The notes below the pieces were generated by a model that was not told where the DNA came from, searched no databases, and was given only the letters and a program-made list of their open reading frames with translations. Position numbers and translations under genes: made by a program. This document shows positions 1 to 8,793 of a DNA stretch of 64,000 bases, in pieces (position 1 is the stretch's first letter; every line of letters begins with the position of its first letter). The stretch comes from UBA12567 sp964598425. GTDB taxonomy: Bacteria > Planctomycetota > Phycisphaerae > Phycisphaerales > SM1A02. The DNA lies in the NCBI GenBank assembly GCA_964598425.1, contig CAZRBV010000012.1, positions 4,319 to 68,318 of the forward strand, given 5' to 3'.

Positions 1-1247
1 TTGCGTGCATTCGAACCGACGAGCATCTCGATCCTGTGCCGGGGCCTGAGGGCCAAGGTCTCATTCGCTGGTACCGACCACCTGAAGATCATCTTCCTGC
101 GCCCGAGGCGGTCCTCGTGACAGGCATCACACCGCAGCATGCGATGGTCGAGGGACGCACCGACAACGAGTTCTTCTCAGAAATCCATGAGCTCTTCAAC
201 AAGCCGTGCACGACATCGCTTGGCTGGAATAGCCTCAGGTTCGACGACATCGTCAATCGCTTCGGGTTCTGGCGGACGCTTCAGGATCCATACGCGCATG
301 GGTATGCGAATGGGTGCCGCGTGTGGGATCTCATTGATCTCGCGCGCGCCTGTTACGCGCTTCGACCGTCAGGCATTATCTGGCCCGCCTATGTCGATGG
401 ACCATGGAGCGAGACCCGCGANNNNNNNNNNNNNNNNNNNNNNNNNNNNNNNNNNNNNNNNNNNNNNNNNNNNNNNNNNNNNNNNNNNNNNNNNNNNNNN
501 NNNNNNNNNNNNNNNNNNNNNCCAAGCGAGTTCATCGCGTGGGATCTGCGGGACGATCCAAGTGAACTCATCGAAGCCGATGTTGAAACGATTCGAAGCC
601 GTACGTTCGTCAGCCGCCAGGAACTCGAAGAACAGGGCCTTCATCGATTCGCGCTCAAGGGAATCAAGAGTAACCGCGCCCCGATCATCATCGAGGCCAC
701 TCCCGAGCTGATGAAGTCGATCGACACAGATCGCATTCACCTCGATCTCGATACCTGTCGGGCGAATTATTCCAAGCTCGCCGTGCACGCCGAGCGGCTC
801 AAACCGGTCATCGCCGAGGCGTGGAACCGGCCGATGGTGCCCGCCAAGGACTCCGATGATGCCCTGTACGACAACTTCGTCGAACCACAGGACCGCGCCA
901 TCTGCAACACAGTCCGCGCCGCAGATCAGGCGGCCTTGGCTGACCTCGCATCTCTATTTGAAGACCATCGCCTTCCAGACTTACTCTTGCACTTCCGCGC
1001 CCGCAACTTCCAAGAGTCGCTGGATGACGCTGAACTCGCGCGGTGGCACACGCGGTGCGCGGATCGACTGGCCAATCCTCCGGGCCGCGGCGACCTTGCG
1101 TGGCCGGAATGGCTTGCACATATCACAGATGTCATAAACGACCCGGACCTCGATCGCGAGTCCAGGCAACACCTTGAAGCGACTGCAGATTGGGGGCGCG
1201 AACTTGCATCGCGCCTCGGACTCCCAATGCCATCGCCTACCGGTTGA
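1..1247 (+). CDS. sbcB: Exodeoxyribonuclease I (5'-partial, interrupted by assembly gap)
   Basis: Single-strand 3'-5' DNA exonuclease of the DEDDh superfamily, acting in recombination and mismatch repair. The reading frame is open from base 3, so the true start and the first catalytic DxE motif lie upstream of the window. Family-typical segments are visible: VLVTGITPQHA, the block around LGWNSLRFDD, the RACYALRP segment, and in the C-terminal half LDTCRANYSKLA and LHFRARNF. A run of 100 N splits the gene. The sequence on both sides is in the same frame, but from memory of the E. coli protein about 90 residues should lie between the flanks, including the last catalytic HxAxxD motif, so the N run is probably a placeholder. 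The 3' end overlaps the convergent hemoglobin gene by 11 bases. Confidence 0.88.
   Translation, partial: ACIRTDEHLDPVPGPEGQGLIRWYRPPEDHLPAPEAVLVTGITPQHAMVEGRTDNEFFSEIHELFNKPCTTSLGWNSLRFDDIVNRFGFWRTLQDPYAHGYANGCRVWDLIDLARACYALRPSGIIWPAYVDGPWSETRXXXXXXXXXXXXXXXXXXXXXXXXXXXXXXXXXXPSEFIAWDLRDDPSELIEADVETIRSRTFVSRQELEEQGLHRFALKGIKSNRAPIIIEATPELMKSIDTDRIHLDLDTCRANYSKLAVHAERLKPVIAEAWNRPMVPAKDSDDALYDNFVEPQDRAICNTVRAADQAALADLASLFEDHRLPDLLLHFRARNFQESLDDAELARWHTRCADRLANPPGRGDLAWPEWLAHITDVINDPDLDRESRQHLEATADWGRELASRLGLPMPSPTG
422..521. other. Assembly gap (100 N)
   Basis: Exactly 100 consecutive N, the usual size of an unknown-length scaffold gap. It lies inside sbcB. The missing protein segment estimated from the E. 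coli enzyme is about 90 residues, so the real gap is likely near 270 bp. Confidence 0.97.
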
Positions 1248-1653
1248 TCATGAACGAGGCGAGATGTTCAAAGCGGGCATCAAGAAACGCCCGAAGCGAG
1301 CCACCAATGCCACGATCATCCATGGCGCTGCGCATGCAGGCCATCCATGCATCACGCGCAGCATCATCAATTGCGAACGCGGCATGGCGCTGGCGCAGTC
1401 TCGGATGGCCAAAGCGCTCGACGTACAACGATGGACCGCCGAGCCAGCCGCACAGAAACCAGAACAGTTTGTTCCGCGACACCGAGAGATCTTCGTGCAT
1501 GGCGCGAATCGTCTTCGCCTTGGGATCGGAGTCCATGTGATCGTAGAACGCATCGACCAGACTCCGGACCGCTTCCTCGCCGCCGATGGCCTCAAACGGC
1601 GTTGATTCAGGGCCAAACTCGGCACCAACATCCCCGATGGAAACGCCCGTCAT
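1237..1653 (-). CDS. Group II truncated hemoglobin
   Basis: A 138-residue 2/2-fold globin that should bind heme and O2 or other small ligands in the cytoplasm. The family signature is clear: the segment LCGWLGGPSLY, then HPRLRQRHAAF, which carries the proximal F8 histidine (His90), then DAWMACM with the conserved G8 tryptophan (Trp103). Length fits group II (GlbO-like) proteins. It is the last gene of a minus-strand operon. Its ATG overlaps the stop of the upstream DUF1080 gene in an ATGA, so translation is probably coupled. Coupling of a cytoplasmic globin with exported proteins is unusual. No dedicated promoter is seen. The physiological role (O2 or NO chemistry) is inference from the family. 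Confidence 0.9.
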   Translation of the reverse strand: MTGVSIGDVGAEFGPESTPFEAIGGEEAVRSLVDAFYDHMDSDPKAKTIRAMHEDLSVSRNKLFWFLCGWLGGPSLYVERFGHPRLRQRHAAFAIDDAARDAWMACMRSAMDDRGIGGSLRAFLDARFEHLASFMINR

Positions 1654-2873
1654 GATGCGGGTTTCGAGTGCAGGCGCCGAATGCGCAGATTACGGAAGCA
1701 CACGCGGTCACCGTGATCCTGCAGGCCGATATGGCCCTTCGACTTGGTGCCGTACATCGGCATGTGCGTAAACTTGCTTCCCGCGACCCGCGACCGCCAA
1801 TCATCGCTGCCAATCACGTAGTCGGCGGTCTTGACGCCGTTGAGCCAGTACTGCACATGGTCGCCTTCCACCCTGATTCTCGCGCGGTTCCATTGTCCGG
1901 CCACCCTGCTTGAATCAACCGGCGGCGCATGCAAACCATAGTTAGCCCCTGCAGACTGAAGTGCCGACACTCCGTTGGAGTGCCCGACATTGTCGAGAAT
2001 CTGCATTTCGGGAGCCGTCTCCCAAATGTAGTTGCCGTCCTCGGTGCCGTTGAAGAAGATGCCGCTGTTGCCGCCGTCTTCGACACGCCAGTCGACATAC
2101 AGGTCGAAGTCGTCAAATTGCTCGCGCGTCACAATGTCACCGCCGCCCTCTCGGACAAGGACTCCGTCCAGCACTCTCCAGCCCTCTGGAAGGGCGTCCT
2201 TGCGATACCCCCGCCACGACGCCGTTGCGTCCTGGCCATCGAACAGCAGCTGCCATCCCTCCGCAGTCTGGGCGTCGGTCAGGACATTGTGCGGACCTTC
2301 CGGTTCGGGGCCGACGTCATGCTTTTCAACAAATCGAGGAGCAACCTGCTTTGAGCCCGCAGTCACTTCGCGCGTTGCAGGCCAGTGCGACTGCATGGAA
2401 TCCTCACCGAGAATCTCAAATGCCGCATCCTGAGGCCCCTTCCACTCAGCTCGAAGTCCCGCGGCAACGGCGCCTTCGAAATACTTGATCTGAAAGGCAT
2501 GCGGACCTGCCGGCAACTCGGCATCGCCTGTCTTGGACTCCATCCCGTGGCGCCCGTCATTGTCGACGATGACCTTTCCGCCTATCCACAACTGCGATCC
2601 GTCATCACTCGTCAGCCGAAAAGAATGAACCCCACTCTCCTTGACGAGCAAATCACCGTCGATAAGAGCCATGAAGTCATCTTCAAATGGGCCGAAGTCG
2701 CCTCGCTCACCGTCAAGGTCCACCGTGCGCACCTGAAGCCAGGCGTTCGGCGCCTGGCCGGGAACAAGCGGCGCGAGCGCGGCAATCGGGCGGTCAAGCT
2801 CCCACACCCGCATGACGGCTCCCGGCTGGGGCGTCCCCACGATCGAAGTGGACAACAAAGCCATCGTAATCAT
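1650..2873 (-). CDS. PA14 domain plus DUF1080 (3-keto-disaccharide hydrolase-like) protein
   Basis: A 407-residue protein with two carbohydrate-related domains. Residues about 40-160 form a PA14-like beta-sandwich (SGVHSFRLTSDDGSQLWIGG, then the KYFEGAVAAGLRAEW segment). Residues about 205-400 are DUF1080, a LamG-like family named for 3-keto-disaccharide hydrolysis, with WQLLFDG, NSGIFFNG and an AGQWNRARI block. The N terminus is short and hydrophobic (MITMALLSTSIVG), so export is plausible but the signal peptide is weak. DUF1080 proteins are strongly expanded in Planctomycetota and are linked to polysaccharide breakdown. The gene overlaps both the upstream lipoprotein gene and the downstream hemoglobin gene by four bases. 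Confidence 0.85.
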   Translation of the reverse strand: MITMALLSTSIVGTPQPGAVMRVWELDRPIAALAPLVPGQAPNAWLQVRTVDLDGERGDFGPFEDDFMALIDGDLLVKESGVHSFRLTSDDGSQLWIGGKVIVDNDGRHGMESKTGDAELPAGPHAFQIKYFEGAVAAGLRAEWKGPQDAAFEILGEDSMQSHWPATREVTAGSKQVAPRFVEKHDVGPEPEGPHNVLTDAQTAEGWQLLFDGQDATASWRGYRKDALPEGWRVLDGVLVREGGGDIVTREQFDDFDLYVDWRVEDGGNSGIFFNGTEDGNYIWETAPEMQILDNVGHSNGVSALQSAGANYGLHAPPVDSSRVAGQWNRARIRVEGDHVQYWLNGVKTADYVIGSDDWRSRVAGSKFTHMPMYGTKSKGHIGLQDHGDRVCFRNLRIRRLHSKPAS

Positions 2874-3481
2874 CGCCGCGCAGCCTCCTCGCCCACGCCG
2901 ACCAACGTCATCGGCACCTTCACACGAATTGTTCGATCGATCTCTCGGTAGAGATCGCCTGCGGTGGCAGCGTCCATTGTGACACGGGCTGCTGGTTCAC
3001 CAGATCTGCCAAGGAGCGACATCACGAAGAGATCCTGCTCACCCTCGTGGACCATTCCGCCCCACTTCCAATGCCCTCCACCGATCACCCTGCAGCCAGC
3101 CTGACTCACGGGGGGCGGATCGGGGAAGACTTCCACAGCCAGCACGTGCGTACGTGCTTCGGCATCTGGCTGAATATCGGAACGCATGCTCTCAAGAAGA
3201 TCCACGGCCTCTTGCAGTGTGGCACGCGCCGCCAGTAACCATGTCGCGCGGCCTGGCTCAAGTACCGCTATGAGAATTCGCGGATCAAGGGTTGTCGCAT
3301 CACCATCTACGCCCCGATCCCACACTGGCTGCTGCGTCACCCATTGCAATGCTCCAGCTGCGCACACATCAGCCGCAATGGCCGCATCGGGCCCCTTGGC
3401 AATCTTCAATGTCGCCTGGGGGGTGCTGCCGCATCCAGAAAACAGAAACAGTATCGACAAGCCGAACGCGGTTATTCGCAT
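2870..3481 (-). CDS. Lipoprotein of unknown function
   Basis: About 203 residues with a clear lipoprotein signal: a hydrophobic stretch ending in the lipobox LFSGC, with Cys at about residue 17. The mature part has no family I recognise. It contains a GGGHWKWGG segment and an alternation of short helices and strands. Start choice: a GTG three bases upstream (3484) is followed directly by this ATG, and the TGATG arrangement shares bases with the upstream stop codon. It is the second gene of a tightly coupled four-gene operon. Its placement between a large coiled-coil secreted protein and a DUF1080 protein suggests a cell-envelope role, which is inference. Confidence 0.75.
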   Translation of the reverse strand: MRITAFGLSILFLFSGCGSTPQATLKIAKGPDAAIAADVCAAGALQWVTQQPVWDRGVDGDATTLDPRILIAVLEPGRATWLLAARATLQEAVDLLESMRSDIQPDAEARTHVLAVEVFPDPPPVSQAGCRVIGGGHWKWGGMVHEGEQDLFVMSLLGRSGEPAARVTMDAATAGDLYREIDRTIRVKVPMTLVGVGEEAARR

Positions 3482-5907
3482 CACGATCTGTCCTGTGCCT
3501 CATTGCCGTCCGAGCCACTCTCCGCGCCGGACAAGGCCGGAACCTGCGCCACTTGCCACGGCTCCAACAGCAGCTCGAGTTGGACGAGTGCCCGTTCATC
3601 CAACTGTCGGCGGCGATACTTCAGCCGCTCCATCATCAGTTCTGTTTCCATTCGCTCCCGCGTCGGTGGGAACATTCGGCCAGGCGGTCGGCTTCGCCGC
3701 GTGTCGACCATTCGCCTGGTCAACTCCAACCAGGCCTGACGATACTCCCCGGCATGAGTTTCTACCTTCTGCCTTTGATCTGGTCCGAGTTCAACCTGCA
3801 GGACCTCCTCCACCACTGGATCAACAGAACTCTCGTCATCGAAGATGTCTGGATACGCACTTCGCTCGTAGGCGTCTCTCAAAATGAGACCAGCATGATC
3901 CGAAACGCTCGAGATGACGTACTCGGACACGTCGCGGTTGATTGCTGCAAGATCACCCGAGATCTTTGAGAGCGCTTCCCGCCGCTTCTCCAGTCGCGAT
4001 CGCATAGCGGCCCGAATCTCGGGGTCGTAATCCTTCGCGCCATCAGACCAGAGCTTTTGCTCCAGCTTTTGAATCGCGCTAATCCGTTCGGCGGAGTCTT
4101 CGATCAACGGCTCTACTTCCGCCTCATATCCAACGAGCCCATCCAGCACGACACCACGCTCGGCTTCCGTCAGCTGCGATGGGTCGAGAGCCAACACGAC
4201 TGCTGTGAGATCAATATTGGCCTCGGGCGACTGCGACCGCCAATCACGCCCCGCCACGCGGGCGCGACGGCGTGATCGCTCCATGGCAGCCCGTACCCGC
4301 TCAACACGCTCGCGGTCTATCTCCGCTGGCAAAGCGAGCGCCAAGTCCGTAAACAATTCAGACTCCAAAGCATCCAGAGCGATCGCCGCATCGGCTCGAA
4401 TGTCTCGCCAACGAGCCCGGCGGTCATACCAAGTCTGCTCCTCATCACGCTCTCCGTCACGCTCAATGGCATCTCCGGCACGCTTTTGCAGCATCGACTC
4501 TGACTTCGTTTCATAGTCACCGTGCATCACACGCATCAGATCAATCGTGTCATCATCGGCCCCCAGCCATCGCCCGAAATTCTCAACCTGCTCGGCGGTC
4601 AGAGGGGCAGCACGCAGCTTTGCGGCAGCATCCTCTTTGGAAACAGCCGTGGTACCACCACCACCTCCACCGCCCGAGAGACTGTCTCCGAACTTCGATG
4701 CCTTCGTCGAGTCCTCCTCTTCGCCGTGGGCAGCCAACACTGCTTCGGCCGCGTCCACCAGACTTGCCCGGCGAGCATCCAACTGTTCGATGCGTGAATC
4801 AGCATCGGTAGGCGTCTCACCTTCAAGCTGGGCCATCGTGCGGTACGTATTACGAGTGTCGATCGCAGCAACATAGGTTGGGACAAGCGACGCCCACTTC
4901 TCATCAAGCGTCTCGATAGCGGCGTTCACATCACCCGCTTCGGGCGTGTCGCCAAGCCGCGTCTTGAGCTTGGCGAGTCGCCCGCGAATGTCCCGAACAC
5001 CACGATCGACCTCTCGATAGCCCGACTGAACAAACCGAACTCGCAGGTCTGCCGCTTGCTCTGGGGGAAGAACTTCCATCAGTTTGGACCATGCCCGCCT
5101 GTTCTCCCGGCTGACAACAGCCGCTTTCTCCTGCAGCGGCTTCGAGAGCACGTCGAAAAGGGACTTGAGTTCTTCCTGCCGGGCTTCATCGCCAAAGAAC
5201 TGCATCATCGACGCCATGTCCATGTCGCGCAAGCCAAGCCGATCGATCTCGTCGAGCACTTTCTCAATCGCGTCGACTCCGGCGGACTCGAATCGATTCA
5301 GCGCTGCAAGCGTCTTCTTCGCATGGTCAGCGAGTATCTCATCAACCAGTAGCTCGACCTCAACCTCCACCTCGATACGGCGCATGATTCCGAAAAGATC
5401 TGGCGAAGCGCCTTCGTTGATCTCGCCGACCATATTGCGATGGAGCAGAGAGAGTCTCGCGAGCGCTCGCCTCTGCTTCTCCTGCTCCAGTCGTATCAGT
5501 TGTGACTCGCCGAGAAGCGGAACGATGCCCTCGAAGAATTCATCATCGATTCGCCCGAAGGCGTGAATAGCACGGAGTGACTTCCGCACGAGATCCATGA
5601 CTTCCTTGCGGGAGGGTATCTCGATTTCGCCACCCCACCATTGCACACGGGTCACCACATCCATCAGGTGATCCATGACAGCCTTGACATCCTTCTCCTG
5701 CAGTTCCTCGAAGGCGAGGTTGTACGCCTCATATCGAGACAGAACGGCCAACCGCTGATCACGGGCGAGGTCCAGCTCGTCAGCGATGACCCGAACATCC
5801 TGCACCGTCATGGGCTGGACAAAAAACGGGTAATCCTGCGCAGATGCGGGAAGCACCGCTGTCCCAAGCATGACCAACGCCGCCACAATTCGAAACATGC
5901 TCGCCAT
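3481..5907 (-). CDS. Large secreted coiled-coil protein, unknown function
   Basis: 808 residues from the chosen ATG at 5907, which is preceded by GGAGGTG at a 9-base spacing. The open frame extends upstream but only through the tandem repeat. The N terminus is a signal peptide (hydrophobic core then ASAQD). The rest is highly charged and helix-rich, with many heptad-like stretches and a short poly-Gly run near residue 410, consistent with an extended periplasmic or surface coiled coil. No enzyme motif is visible. The start of the mature region (T..DVRVIADELDL...Q...VL) resembles the mature start of the protein at 61611-62918, suggesting a shared uncharacterised family. First gene of the four-gene operon ending with the truncated hemoglobin. 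Confidence 0.8.
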   Translation of the reverse strand: MASMFRIVAALVMLGTAVLPASAQDYPFFVQPMTVQDVRVIADELDLARDQRLAVLSRYEAYNLAFEELQEKDVKAVMDHLMDVVTRVQWWGGEIEIPSRKEVMDLVRKSLRAIHAFGRIDDEFFEGIVPLLGESQLIRLEQEKQRRALARLSLLHRNMVGEINEGASPDLFGIMRRIEVEVEVELLVDEILADHAKKTLAALNRFESAGVDAIEKVLDEIDRLGLRDMDMASMMQFFGDEARQEELKSLFDVLSKPLQEKAAVVSRENRRAWSKLMEVLPPEQAADLRVRFVQSGYREVDRGVRDIRGRLAKLKTRLGDTPEAGDVNAAIETLDEKWASLVPTYVAAIDTRNTYRTMAQLEGETPTDADSRIEQLDARRASLVDAAEAVLAAHGEEEDSTKASKFGDSLSGGGGGGGTTAVSKEDAAAKLRAAPLTAEQVENFGRWLGADDDTIDLMRVMHGDYETKSESMLQKRAGDAIERDGERDEEQTWYDRRARWRDIRADAAIALDALESELFTDLALALPAEIDRERVERVRAAMERSRRRARVAGRDWRSQSPEANIDLTAVVLALDPSQLTEAERGVVLDGLVGYEAEVEPLIEDSAERISAIQKLEQKLWSDGAKDYDPEIRAAMRSRLEKRREALSKISGDLAAINRDVSEYVISSVSDHAGLILRDAYERSAYPDIFDDESSVDPVVEEVLQVELGPDQRQKVETHAGEYRQAWLELTRRMVDTRRSRPPGRMFPPTRERMETELMMERLKYRRRQLDERALVQLELLLEPWQVAQVPALSGAESGSDGNEAQDRS

Positions 5908-5935
5908 GCCACAGCACCTCCATCGATCTCCCTGC

Positions 5936-5973
5936 CCCCCATTGTAGGGCACAGCCCCCATTGTAGGGCACAG
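5936..5973. repeat. Two perfect 19-bp tandem copies in the operon leader
   Basis: Copies at 5936-5954 and 5955-5973 are identical. Read on the minus strand each is CTGTGCCCTACAATGGGGG and contains TACAAT, a good match to a -10 hexamer. They lie 29 bases upstream of the start codon at 5907. They could be two overlapping promoters or a repeated protein-binding site. No convincing -35 element accompanies either copy. Confidence 0.85.
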
Positions 5974-6039
5974 CCAATGCTCAGTTTCACGAACCCCCTT
6001 CCTGCTGTTCACCTCTCCTGATTGCGCCACAAACGCACA

Positions 6040-6063
6040 CGGCGAGCCCTGTTGGGCTCGCCG
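6040..6063 (-). terminator. Probable terminator hairpin of the B12-binding-protein gene
   Basis: A perfect 10-bp stem (CGGCGAGCCC at 6040-6049 with its complement at 6054-6063) and a TGTT loop. On the minus strand it lies about 70 bases past the stop codon at 6133 and is followed by a short T-containing stretch (GTTTGTG), so termination may be weak or factor-assisted. Confidence 0.55.
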
Positions 6064-6132
6064 CACGCGGAGAGAGGAGAAAGAGTTTGTATCGACTCCG
6101 GCGCCATCACCGCCAAAGTCGCTGCTGAAGTA

Positions 6133-6828
6133 TCAGGCGGCAGCGCGAGTCCGACCAACCGTTCGCTGTTCGGCAGTGGCGCGGCGTTCCGGCTCTGTGT
6201 TCATGCACTTGATCATGCCGGCGGGCGTATCAGACCAGATGTCGGCGCCGATCTCCTGAGCCAGGCCGTCTGCTCGTGAGAACACGCCGCCACCGACTGC
6301 GATTTGCGTCTCGGGGCATGCGCCGACCTCGCGGATCGTATCGATAAGCCGTCGAATGTTTGGCGCATCACACGCTGCCGATGAGAACATCAGCAGCACG
6401 TCGGGACGCTGCTCTTGGACAGCTCCAAGCAGTTCGTCATAGGCGATTCCGCCACCACCGAAGGACACGCTGTATCCACCGGCTTCGGCCAGATCGGCAA
6501 CCATCTGCGCCGCAAGATCATCGGCTTCGGTATCACCACAGAAAAGCATCAGCGAGCGGCCATTGCGGTCAGCCTGCTCGTAGCACGCCTGCGCCTGATC
6601 AACCAGGCTTCGCAGCAGACGTGTCGCATAGTGATGCGCCAGTGTCGTCAATTGGTCACGGCGAAACAGATCGTTCACCATGTCGAGCAGCGGCCAGTAG
6701 ACCTCCTGCGTCATCGTTTCGGGCGCGAGTCCTTCGATCATCCACTCGCGGACGGTGCTTCGTGCACCGTTCCGGTCGCCGGTGATGAGCATCGGAAAGA
6801 GGCGTTCCACCATCGCCTGGGTATTCAC
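6133..6828 (-). CDS. B12-binding-fold protein lacking the axial-histidine motif
   Basis: 231 residues. The N-terminal helical half (about 1-90) resembles the cap domain of cobalamin-binding regulators such as CarH. The C-terminal half (about 92-205) has the Rossmann-like B12-binding fold, with the LLMFSS strand and the IAVGGGVF glycine-rich turn. The DxHxxG motif that supplies the lower axial His is replaced by GDTEADD (residues 98-104), so base-off, His-on cobalamin binding is unlikely. Starts at a GTG with AAGGAG seven bases upstream. It stands alone between asnS and the secreted-protein operon. A cofactor-free or altered-ligand sensor is possible. The function is unknown. Confidence 0.75.
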   Translation of the reverse strand: MNTQAMVERLFPMLITGDRNGARSTVREWMIEGLAPETMTQEVYWPLLDMVNDLFRRDQLTTLAHHYATRLLRSLVDQAQACYEQADRNGRSLMLFCGDTEADDLAAQMVADLAEAGGYSVSFGGGGIAYDELLGAVQEQRPDVLLMFSSAACDAPNIRRLIDTIREVGACPETQIAVGGGVFSRADGLAQEIGADIWSDTPAGMIKCMNTEPERRATAEQRTVGRTRAAA

Positions 6829-7041
6829 TGGTCGGCTCCTTGAAATCCGGTTTCCTGGCCGGACAGGGTCTCGTTCATCCGCGGCAACGTCGCCGCGGCT
6901 TGTCCCCCGACACTTGCCACATCGGGAGGAGAAGCCTCGGGAAGTCAGGAGTTTTCGGTTGCGTCAAAAACGCGGCTTATCGGATGGCCAGCGCACCGGT
7001 TGCGCCGCCTGCCCGAGGACGTCCGAGAAACAGCGTCGTGC

Positions 7042-8466
7042 TCAGAAGGTGGCTGATCGTGGCGTGCGGGGATACGGAATCACATCCCGCACGTTGGCCA
7101 TTCCGGTTGCATAGGCAATGGTCCGCTCAAAGCCGAGGCCAAACCCCGCATGGGGAACCGTGCCGTACTTGCGAAGATCGCGATACCACCAATAGTCGGC
7201 AGCGTCGAGCCCCATTTCAGCGATGCGCTGATCGAGAACGTCCAGTCGCTCTTCCCGCTGCGAACCACCGATGATTTCACCGATGCCTGGCGCCAGCACG
7301 TCCATTGCAGCAACGGTTCGACCGTCATCGTTCTGACGCATATAGAACGCCTTGATGTCTCTGGGATAATTCATCAGCACGACGGGTCGCCCCACATGCT
7401 CCTCGGTAAGCCAACGCTCGTGCTCGCTCTGCAAGTCGACGCCCCAGGAAACGGGGTATTCGAACTTCGTCCCCTTCGCAACAGCGCTCTCCAACAACGC
7501 TATGGCATCGGTGTAGTCCATCCGTTCAAAGGAGGCCTCGACAAACGTCTCCAGGCGATCAATGCACGTCTTGTCTATTCGATCTCTGAAGAATCCCATG
7601 TCGTCCGGTAGTTCGGAGAGAAGCGATGTAAAGATGGACTTCAAGAAGTCCTCAGCCAAGTCGGCATCGTCGTTGAGATCTGCAAATGCGATTTCCGGCT
7701 CGATCATCCAGAACTCAGCAAGATGCCGCGATGTGTTCGAATTCTCAGCCCGGAAGGTGGGCCCGAATGTGTACACCTTTGACAGGGCCAGGCAATAGGC
7801 CTCGACATTGAGTTGCCCGGACACGGTCAGATTCGTATCTCGGCCAAAGAAGTCCTGCGAAAAGTCAATACCGCCATCTTCGGTCCGAGGAAGGTTTTCA
7901 AGATCCAGCGTGGAGACTCGAAACATCTCGCCAGCGCCTTCGCAGTCGCTCCCTGTGATGATCGGCGTATGAACCCAGTAGAAACCGTTTTCATGGAAGT
8001 ACCGATGAACAGCCTGCGCCAGACAGTGCCGAACGCGGGCGATCGCTGAAAACGTGTTGGTTCGGACTCGCAAGTGAGCGACGTCGCGCAAGTACTCGAA
8101 CGTATGACGCTTGGCAGGAACAGGGTATGTATCCGGATCCTCGACCCAGCCAACCACCTCGACGCGGTCTGCGAGAACTTCGACCGACTGGCCCTTCCCT
8201 TTGGACTCCACAACCTCCCCGGTGCAGATCACAGAACAACCCGTCGTCAGACTCTGAACCTCGGACGCATAGTTATCCAGTTCACCTGGCGCGACGACCT
8301 GCACAGCGTCGAAGCAGCTGCCGTCATGGACCTGCAGAAATGACAGCCCAGCCTTTGAATCGCGGCGGGTACGAATCCAACCGTGGACCCGCACACGGTC
8401 GCCGCGTGCGCACCCACTGCATGCCAGGAGATTCTTGACGCGGACCTGTACTGCTGAGTCGGACAT
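7042..8466 (-). CDS. asnS: Asparaginyl-tRNA synthetase
   Basis: Class IIb aminoacyl-tRNA synthetase that charges tRNA-Asn. 474 residues, near the usual 460-470. An N-terminal OB-fold anticodon-binding domain (VRVHGWIRTRRDSK) is followed by the catalytic core with motif 2 (FRAENSNTSRHLAEFWMIEPE region) and motif 3 (GFGLGFERT), and the typical YPRTP end. The start at 8466 is chosen because GGAG lies six bases upstream and the alternative N-terminal extension runs into repeat-bearing intergenic DNA. Divergent from the repeat array and the groESL operon. Confidence 0.96.
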   Translation of the reverse strand: MSDSAVQVRVKNLLACSGCARGDRVRVHGWIRTRRDSKAGLSFLQVHDGSCFDAVQVVAPGELDNYASEVQSLTTGCSVICTGEVVESKGKGQSVEVLADRVEVVGWVEDPDTYPVPAKRHTFEYLRDVAHLRVRTNTFSAIARVRHCLAQAVHRYFHENGFYWVHTPIITGSDCEGAGEMFRVSTLDLENLPRTEDGGIDFSQDFFGRDTNLTVSGQLNVEAYCLALSKVYTFGPTFRAENSNTSRHLAEFWMIEPEIAFADLNDDADLAEDFLKSIFTSLLSELPDDMGFFRDRIDKTCIDRLETFVEASFERMDYTDAIALLESAVAKGTKFEYPVSWGVDLQSEHERWLTEEHVGRPVVLMNYPRDIKAFYMRQNDDGRTVAAMDVLAPGIGEIIGGSQREERLDVLDQRIAEMGLDAADYWWYRDLRKYGTVPHAGFGLGFERTIAYATGMANVRDVIPYPRTPRSATF

Positions 8467-8683
8467 TCGGAGCTCCAATGACGAAGGTGAGGGGGCTGGG
8501 GGAGGGAGCATCCATGCCAGTGGGGCTCCCGTCAAGGTTTCGCCTCGTCAGAACAGCATTCCTTCCCTATGCCTGTTGAGGCCGGACGCCATGGGGCCCC
8601 CACCGGCGGGCGATCTCCAACCCGCCAGAACGGCAGGTTGGGCGACTGGCCTTCGAGACTGGACGGCCCCGACCTGGAGGATG

Positions 8684-8793
8684 CGGGCCCGCTGGACGAT
8701 CTCGGAGAGGGAATTGGTGGGTGTCCTCAATCTGACCACGGGCCCGCTGGACGATCTCGGAGAGGGAATGGGTGGGTGTCCTCAATCTGACCA
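8684..8793 (+). repeat. 55-bp tandem duplication
   Basis: Copies at 8684-8738 and 8739-8793 differ at one visible position (TTGG against TGGG). Each copy begins CGGGCCCGCTGGACG and contains one GGTGGGTGTCCTCAATCTG core, so the duplication also duplicates the dispersed repeat element. Confidence 0.9.
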
